Origin: Talinum fruticosum
Taxonomy: Eukaryota > Streptophyta > Magnoliopsida > Caryophyllales > Talinaceae
Direction: 5' to 3'
Length of the DNA stretch: 64,000 bases
Assembly (NCBI GenBank): GCA_021018815.1
Contig: JAITYX010000007.1
Location: forward strand, 4,651,001 to 4,715,000
This document shows, in pieces, positions 57,808-64,000 of the stretch (its first letter is position 1; each line of letters begins with the position of its first letter). The notes below the pieces were generated by a model. The model had not been told where the DNA came from. It saw nothing but the letters and a program-made list of their open reading frames with translations, and did no database searches. The position numbers and the translations under genes were made by a program.

Positions 57808-58160
57808 CCTTTTAGAGGGTTCTCTTCCCCCGGTTCAAATGGGTTTTGAAGTTTTCCACAGGTTTCCTTTTTTCTTTGAGTGCTTTTGTTTTCCACCCTT
57901 CTCCCACACACGCACCCAGCATATTAAAAAAGAAAAGACATTCTTTAACTTCAGGAAGGTGCAACACAATTACAAACCATAAATTACCATCATCTAAATA
58001 CAACAGGCAAGATCTTAATTACTAGCTTAGTTACTCTAATTTGCACTAATTAATCTTGCATGGACTTCTTCTCTTTTACATGCAACAACAACTCAACAAG
58101 CTAAGATTCTCTCTCTCACCCTTCATCAATTAGTAAACTCCTTAAGTAACTTCCCTTCAA
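57808..58160 (-). other. 3' flank and probable 3' UTR of the LEA_2 gene
   Basis: Follows the stop codon (58161-58163) on the minus strand. AT-rich with no repeat signature. A polyadenylation site is expected here but I cannot place it with confidence. The minus ORF at 57812-58003 has no support. Confidence 0.5.
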
Positions 58161-58928
58161 TTACATAATGACATCAATTAGGAGATAAACAAACGAGAGC
58201 GAGAAAACGATGAACCACATCTGCTTCACCGCGGCGGGTCTCCCATCCACCTCCTCCCTACATTTCCTCGGCCACGCCACCAGCAGACTCCCGTTCAGAC
58301 CGGATAACTCGTCTCCACGCTCGAGCTCGAACCTCACGCGGTTGCACGACACGCCGCTCACGCGCGCGTACACCACGTAGGGGCACGGGTAGCCATAATC
58401 AGTCACCACATCCACGTCAAACTCCATGGTGCCACGTGTCACGTCCTCCGCCATCATGGCCTGGACGTCGTCGTTTAGGTACTGGGCCGGGGTGACAACC
58501 TGCGCCTGGACGTAAGTCGAATTGTTCCCGGGCTGAGAGAAGGGTCTGATGTGGGTCACGGCAAGAGGGTACTCCGAGTTATGGTACGACACAAATGCCA
58601 CAAGGCTGTTGTAGTCGAACACTTGGCCCGGGTAGTTCGGGTTATGGGCTTTGAACTCGACCGCCCACGTGGCCCGAAGCTCAGGCCCGTTGATGTTTAG
58701 TCCAGACATGGAGCCCGAGACGAGCTCAAAGCGGGCCGGGTAGGGCTGGAGGAGACTCCAGGTGGAAGCGTAGAGGGCCAGCATGAAGCCCATCAGGACA
58801 CCGAAGGCGACACCAGACTTGATGAGGAGTTTAAGGAGGTATTTGAGAGGGAGGTCTGGGGACGAGGACGGGAGGGGAGAGTACTGGTGGTTGGCAGCGG
58901 AGGAGGAGGTGAGGGTGAAGAAGGCCAT
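58161..58928 (-). CDS. NDR1/HIN1-like (NHL) LEA_2-family membrane protein, 255 aa
   Basis: Intact, intronless ORF, the only convincing host gene here. Residues 1-35 are a short Ser/Pro-rich cytosolic part (SPLPSSSPDLPLKY). Residues about 37-58 are a strongly hydrophobic membrane anchor (VAFGVLMGFMLALYAS). The LEA_2-type beta-rich domain covers about 65-205 and contains the NHL hallmark NPN at 96-98 (AHNPNYPGQVFDY). Possible N-glycosylation sites are N135/N136 (NNST) and N212 (NGS). A second hydrophobic stretch at 236-254 ends the protein, as in NDR1, where the tail directs membrane anchoring. The family acts at the plasma membrane in plant immunity and stress; a specific role is not shown. 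The start is supported by ACAATGGC and a TATA-like box about 90 bp upstream. High GC sets it apart from its neighbours. Confidence 0.93.
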   Translation of the reverse strand: MAFFTLTSSSAANHQYSPLPSSSPDLPLKYLLKLLIKSGVAFGVLMGFMLALYASTWSLLQPYPARFELVSGSMSGLNINGPELRATWAVEFKAHNPNYPGQVFDYNSLVAFVSYHNSEYPLAVTHIRPFSQPGNNSTYVQAQVVTPAQYLNDDVQAMMAEDVTRGTMEFDVDVVTDYGYPCPYVVYARVSGVSCNRVRFELERGDELSGLNGSLLVAWPRKCREEVDGRPAAVKQMWFIVFSLSFVYLLIDVIM

Positions 58929-58974
58929 TGTTTTTGGGGTGGTGACTGGTGAATGAGAGGAGAGAGAATTTGAG

Positions 58975-59005
58975 GGGTGAGGAGTGAGGAGTGAGGAGTG
59001 AGGCG
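58975..59005 (-). repeat. GGAGTGA tandem repeat in the leader of the LEA_2 gene
   Basis: GAGGAGTGAGGAGTGAGGAG on the plus strand gives CT-rich CTCACTC repeats in the presumed 5' UTR or near the transcription start. CT-rich leaders are common in plant genes. Confidence 0.7.
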
Positions 59006-59015
59006 GAGAGGGGGA

Positions 59016-59021
59016 TTATAA
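59016..59021 (-). promoter_or_regulatory. TATA-like box of the LEA_2 gene
   Basis: TTATAA (same on both strands) within CCTTATAATCC on the minus strand, about 90 bp before the ATG. This would place transcription start near 58985-58990. Confidence 0.5.
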
Positions 59022-59937
59022 GGGAGACGGAATACTTAACTGAAGGGGGACAAGGTGAACAAATGGCTTAAATCCGGAAAGGAGGTTGAGGAGATTGTTG
59101 CTTAGCTTGTTGGAGTTTGAAATATTTATTAGTCCGTTGAGGAAGAGGGGTGTGTTTCATGTTTCTTCATGCAAATTTAATTTTCTCTACTTTTAATCTT
59201 TGGGGATATTGCATTCTAAGCTTTTTTGGGCTGGGAGTTTCTAATCCTTATCTCTCCAATAATCTGCTTTTTTTTTAATTTCTTTTTTACTTGCTTGGGA
59301 TCAAATATATTGCTATATAGAGATTTATTTAGATATTAAGTGTTGCATTGGCTTCATACTATTACATATAGCTTTACTTCCACATTGTGGCTTATTGATT
59401 AAGATGAATTAATTTAAGCAAACGAATTACAAATGTATTCATAAGGTAATCTAAAGTTAAAGAATTGGTGGCGATGATGTAATATGATAATTAGATCTAA
59501 TATACACCAATTAATTTGTAATAATATACTTACCTCAAACAAAAGAAAAGTGAAAATAGATTTAAAGAGTTATTAACGTAACGACAAATTGAGTAAGGAT
59601 AAAAAAAAAACTAACAAAGTGAATCTAGTCGTTATAATACAGACAAATATATTTTGTAATATTGCGCGCTCATGTCCAAATATACATTTTTATGTTACAA
59701 GTAAACGACAATAAATATCAACTAATATATATTTTTTTAAAAGAAAACGGCTAAAAAGACATGTCATGTGAAAAGAGGAACGCGCCATAATGTACAGAGG
59801 TGTCATACTATTATGTAGCTTAATTGCCGATCATGTTAAGAAAATGATAGTTATTTCAGAAGTTCGTTTCATTGTTGGCATATGACGATAGATTTTACAA
59901 TGTATCAGGATATAATTAATACATAATCGATGAGAAA
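59022..59937. other. upstream intergenic region of the LEA_2 gene
   Basis: Mostly AT-rich. It presumably holds distal promoter elements, but I see no clear box I can name, no repeat termini and no ORF. Confidence 0.5.
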
Positions 59938-60327
59938 GGGTGTGTTCGGTACTCCTAGTTTAGATAAAGGTTAGTAATTTCATTAGGTCAACTTATTAGT
60001 GGTTATAATTTTAAGTGTTTGATAAAAATATTGGTTAAGGTAATCGTTGGAGATTTAGTAGTGATTTTGAAAACTACGTAAGATAACTATTGAAAACCTT
60101 TACCGAGTGACTTTTATTGTTCTAAATTTATTCGTTTTATATGACGAAGAACTTCCTCCCCGTCATGTTCTTTTATGTCATTTGCATCAATCCGTTACCT
60201 AAACAACTAAATTTATCGAACATTAAGTAACTTTAGTAAATAACCGCTAAATACTACTAAATGACAATTAACAGCTTATAAAACAGTTAACAACTATTAT
60301 AACAACTAATTTTACCAAACAAATCCA
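59938..60327. mobile_element. MITE-like element (about 390 bp)
   Basis: Left GGGTGTGTTCGGTA and right (reversed) GGATTTGTTTGGTAAAA are degenerate inverted ends. The inside is rich in TTAGTAGT/ACTACTAA and related short inverted pieces. Similar vocabulary (GTGTTCGGTAAAAT) occurs at 61594-61942. The superfamily is unclear; hAT-type MITEs often look like this. Confidence 0.45.
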
Positions 60328-60485
60328 AAGAGAATATCAGTTATGACGTAATCTGATAAGATATACCACACATCAATTCAAGTTCTCGACATAATTCCGC
60401 AAAAGAAGATTGAAATAAGTGAACTTTATACCAGTGTAACGACAAGTTAGAGTAACGACAAACACGGAATGAAAATAGATATAAC

Positions 60486-61471
60486 GTGTTGTTTGGTTTA
60501 CCAAAGGTGAAATGAATAAAATGAAACTTAAAATACACGAAATAAAATTTAATTGTTTGATATCATGTGTTTAGTTTATAAAAGGAATAAAATCAGTATC
60601 ATTATTGGTGTTTGGCTTGATATGGAATGAAATTATGTTACCTTTTTATATTAATAAAAGTTACTTTTAATCTAGACCTTTTTATCTAAAAATAAACATG
60701 ATTTTCTGTATCATCCCCTCACAATCTCTATCCTATTTTCTTCTGCTCCCTGTGTTTTCTCTCTCCTCAAGAACTTGGCAATCCCCACCTTGCTCATCCA
60801 TACTTCGTGAAAGTCCAAAGTGATGATTCTTAGTTGCTTACTTGGCATGTCCCCTACCTAACTGAACCAAGATCTCGCACTCACTTCTCCAATTTTACGC
60901 CAGCGGTGGCTTTGTAGTGGTTATCCACTCTGTCCTTCTTGTGGTGGTTTTCGGTGTCTTCTTCCTCCTGGTGGCCAGTAGACACTTAAATCTGGTCATC
61001 CACTCTCTATCCTCCTCTTTACGTTTTTACCCCTCGCGACGAGTTTCCAGCGACTTATCCATTCTAGTGACCAGTTGACACTTGGAACTAGGTTTCCAGC
61101 GTTTTCCTCCTCTCGGGCAGCAGCTAGGTTTTCGGGGTCTTCTTCATCTCCGACGACAATGGAGTAGTATGTGGGTCAACTTCTCTCTCCACTTCGTTCT
61201 TCTCACCAAGCAGTAGCTAGTTTGATGAATGATGGAAGATAAGAAACTATTGTAATGTTTTTCTTTTTATAGAAAAATACAATTTTGATACATCGGGGAA
61301 ATGAGAGTTTGTATATCTCGAAAAGTGAGCGGAATCAAAATCCTTGCATTTGGGGCAACTTAATTCCCTTAAAAATCAAATCTTATATCTTCAAAAGTCT
61401 AACCAAATATCAAATATGGGATTTAAAACCTACATATATCATTTTATCCTCATACCTCCAACTAAACAACT
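60486..61471. mobile_element. second PIF/Harbinger-like MITE
   Basis: Ends GTTGTTTGGTTTACCAAAGG and (reversed) GAGTTGTTTAGTTGGAGG parallel those of 55317-57712, and both share AAAAATCAAATCTTAT near the right end. The interior (60710-61220) is richer in GC and unlike the other copy, perhaps captured DNA. No transposase. The ORF at 61285-61476 lies inside the terminal part and is not a gene. Confidence 0.5.
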
Positions 61472-61593
61472 CCTAGTTATTTTCATTGCAGACAAGTATA
61501 TATTATACTTTTTTTAATCGAATGATGCATTTTTTTCGGTATAAGCATACAATAATATGGTAATCAAACATGCTTTAGATAAGAAGGGGAAAA

Positions 61594-61942
61594 TAATGTA
61601 AGTGTTTGGTAAAGTAGTGTTTGACTAGTGTAGTTGTAGATAGTGTTTTGGAAAAGTTATTCAAAGTAACATCTTCAAAAACGCTACCTAGTGTTTGCAC
61701 ATATATTTTCGAAATTCTCCTTTTATTTTCTAAAAGTTTTTATCGATTATGTCCTTTTAAATTATTTTATACAAATCGCTACTTAAACAGCTTATTATTA
61801 CCAAACACACACTTGTCTTAAATCATTAGTTGAACATCTAACCACTAACCACTAGTCAATAACAGCTAATCGCTAATAGAACAACTAACAATAAAATAGT
61901 TAACCACTACTAAAACACCTTATTTTACCGAACACGTCGTAG
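61594..61942. mobile_element. MITE-like element (about 350 bp)
   Basis: Left AAGTGTTTGGTAAAGTAGTG pairs imperfectly with the right end (reversed GTGTTCGGTAAAATAAGG). The right half has many AACTAAC/CTAACCACTA pieces. Related in style to 59938-60327. Confidence 0.45.
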
Positions 61943-62111
61943 GTTGAAAGAGAAGCAAGGGAAGTAATTATAGATATAGTCCATTACACATGCATACTAA
62001 ACATCGTATATTAGGACATTTTCTTCGGCTTCATATTTATTTAAGAAAATAATTAGGGGTTTTAGAAGCAATTTATCATAGTGTGGCCAAAGTGGTTTTA
62101 GAAGTAAGAAA

Positions 62112-63390
62112 GGAAAAAATTATTTAGAGGTACTTAAGGTTTGGTGTAACTGTTTTAAGGCCCATCGGATATGAAAAATTACTTTTAGTTATTCCAATCT
62201 TTGTAAAAAATTATCTAGAGGTACTCTAAGGTTTGGTGTAACTATTTTAAGGCCCCTCATGTATGAAAAATTATTTTTAGGTACCCTAACTTTTACTCTA
62301 ATATTTTTGTTGCCTTTTTCCGGTCCACAAAATTACCAAAAATATAAAAAATATATCTTACCTTTAATAAGGCTAATGAAATTTAACCCAATAACATTAA
62401 AATTTTTTATTTTAACTTAATTTTCTAAAAACCCATAATCCTCTTCCCCCTAAGCTTAACATGTTCGTCATTTGTGTCAATTTTTTTATTTGAATTTTAT
62501 TTATTTATTTTTTCAACTAATCCTCTCTCTCTCTACCTTGTGAATGATCCTTAATTTATTAATTTTTTTGTTTAAAATTGGTTTGCTAAAGGGATATATT
62601 TTAGGGGTCTTAAAAAGATATGTCATGTGTATTTTTTGAACTTTTAATAGGATTATACCTATTTTTGATTTCCAATCATGTAAATGACAGACATAAGTTT
62701 TATAGGTGCTACTATATTTTATCTCAATAAAAACAAGTTAAACAATACATTTCCCAGATTAGCATATTTTATTGTTTTCACATTTACATGACTATACCAA
62801 ATGAGTCAATCCCAGCATTTTCAATTTTAATTCTAAATAATTAAAAAATTACTTATAAAACTCACAACATAAAAACTTATAAATTTTATAAGTGCAAAAA
62901 TTTTTACAACAAGTATTAAATATAAAAATCATAACATAGAAAAATTACAAGTTTTATTTTATTAAATGGAAAGAAGGTAAAAAATCAATGTTTTAAGTTT
63001 CGATCATTGAAAGCAAGGGTAAAGTTGATATTCAACGAAAAAAAATTGAATTTTTTTCTTAACATATCGGATATCTGATGTCAATGTCAGAAATGCATCG
63101 TAGAAAACATTACAACAAAGAGAAATGTACTTAAGAGTATATTTTTATTTCGATGAGCCTTTAAAAGTTATATCAAACTTTAGGATACCTTTGCATAATT
63201 TTTTACAAAGATTGTGTTACTTAGGAGTTGTCTTTCATATCTAAGGGGCCTTAAACTAGTTACACCAAATCTTATGATGCCTCTAAATAATTTTTTTACA
63301 AAGGTCGAGGTACCTAACAATAATTTTTGTACTTGAGGACCTTAAAATAGTTACACCAAACCTTAGGATACCTCTGCGTAATGTAAAATT
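62112..63390. mobile_element. foldback-like element with 91-bp repeat units
   Basis: The left arm has two direct units of about 91 bp (AGAGGTAC at 62126 and 62217, each followed by AAGGTTTGGTGTAAC). The right arm has three units in inverse orientation (GTTATATCAAACT at 63167, GTTACACCAAATC at 63259, GTTACACCAAACC at 63350; spacing 92 and 91). About 800 bp of AT-rich spacer without an ORF separates the arms. Tandem units within inverted arms are typical of foldback or some Mutator-like elements. Confidence 0.75.
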
Positions 63391-64000
63391 CTAAGGGTTT
63401 TTTGTCATCGGCAAAAGTTAAGTTCTAAGTCGAGTATTGAACTTGTAATTAAAGTTGTTATAAAAAATCTCACTCAAAATAATTAAAGATTTCTTGATAG
63501 TTGTAGTAATGGGATGTATGCCAAGAACAAATTCATAATCTTTTTTTCTCTTGTATTTTTTTTCTTTAAAGATTTTAAGTTGCCGTTCCATTATAGGTTA
63601 ATTAATTTAATTAGTACTTATTCATCTTGATCAAGCTCTCAAAAAGAAGTGTTACAAATATAAAGTATCTATGCTAAGAGAGCTTTATTTCTAGATAAAC
63701 AAATAAAATATTTAAATTTAATTGATAGAGTGAGGATTTTTTTTTGTTAAAAAAAGGGATGTCACATGAGGCATGCTTCATTACAAGACAAATAAATAGT
63801 CTTTATAATGTGAATGGGTACAATATCTATACCTTAAAACTAATTTATAATTTAAAAATTATTAGAAAATATTTATACAAGTATTCTTTAATAGTCTTTA
63901 ATTGGTAGAAAATATTGTGTAACAAACAATGACCCTGTCACATGAGTAATCCCCTCGGGTAATATCAAAAGTAGTTTTTTTTTTTTTTTTTTTTGTGGTT
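63391..64000. other. AT-rich stretch to the window edge
   Basis: No ORF, no paired termini. It ends in a long T run (about 63977-63994). Confidence 0.6.

Noticed and set aside
1..64000. CRISPR array, tRNA, rRNA or bacterial-type operons
   Set aside because: No regular spacer-repeat array, no cloverleaf or rRNA sequence noticed, and all recognisable coding is of plant or plant-transposon type.

Overview
This window is repeat-rich plant nuclear DNA with one ordinary host gene. Evidence for a flowering plant: Ty1/copia elements of Sirevirus (SIRE1/Maximus) type with a third ORF after pol, a CACTA (En/Spm) element, plant L1-type LINEs with zf-RVT and RNase H tails, hAT-like and PIF/Harbinger-like elements, and an intronless NDR1/HIN1-like (LEA_2) gene. 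I cannot name the species. I see no rRNA, tRNA or CRISPR.

Layout. 1-38841 is a cluster of four related Sirevirus copies. Copy B (+) enters from the left edge and ends at 17313. Copy A (+, 813-11808), the most complete, sits inside the env-like ORF of B, flanked by CTCTT duplications. The 3' LTR of B also holds a 2.17 kb hAT-like element (14963-17136, 8-bp duplication GTTTTTGC). Copy C (-, 17399-30160) has a 2.16 kb foreign solo LTR (18439-20602, duplication CAAAG) in its 3' LTR and a truncated 5' LTR. A scrambled junction (30161-30545) leads to copy D (+, to 38841), which lacks its 5' LTR and the start of gag. All pol and gag frames are broken.

38842-57712 is a mosaic of older repeats: four LINE fragments (all minus strand), a CACTA element with TNP2 transposase remains (41255-45349), a hAT-like MITE in a LINE (46752-47295), a ~2.96 kb Ty3/gypsy-type solo LTR (48667-51622), a TA microsatellite, a GC-rich hAT-like insertion (about 53145-54243), and a PIF/Harbinger-like element split by another Sirevirus solo LTR (55980-57558).

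57713-64000 is the gene-bearing end: the LEA_2/NHL gene (58161-58928, minus) with a TATA-like box, then AT-rich DNA with several MITEs and an inverted-repeat element built of 91-bp units (62112-63390).

Most interesting points: (i) each of the four Sirevirus copies carries a promoter-like block (paired CCGTTG-type boxes about 30 bp apart, then TATAAATA, then a CT-rich leader) just before the third, env-like ORF; (ii) differences between repeat copies cluster at CCG/CGG (CCGAG/CTCGG), often as one-base indels or CGG to CGT, so either this motif is hypermutable or the assembly has a systematic error that creates false frameshifts and stops; (iii) the hAT-like element at 14963 has CCGAAC arrays in the same orientation at both ends.
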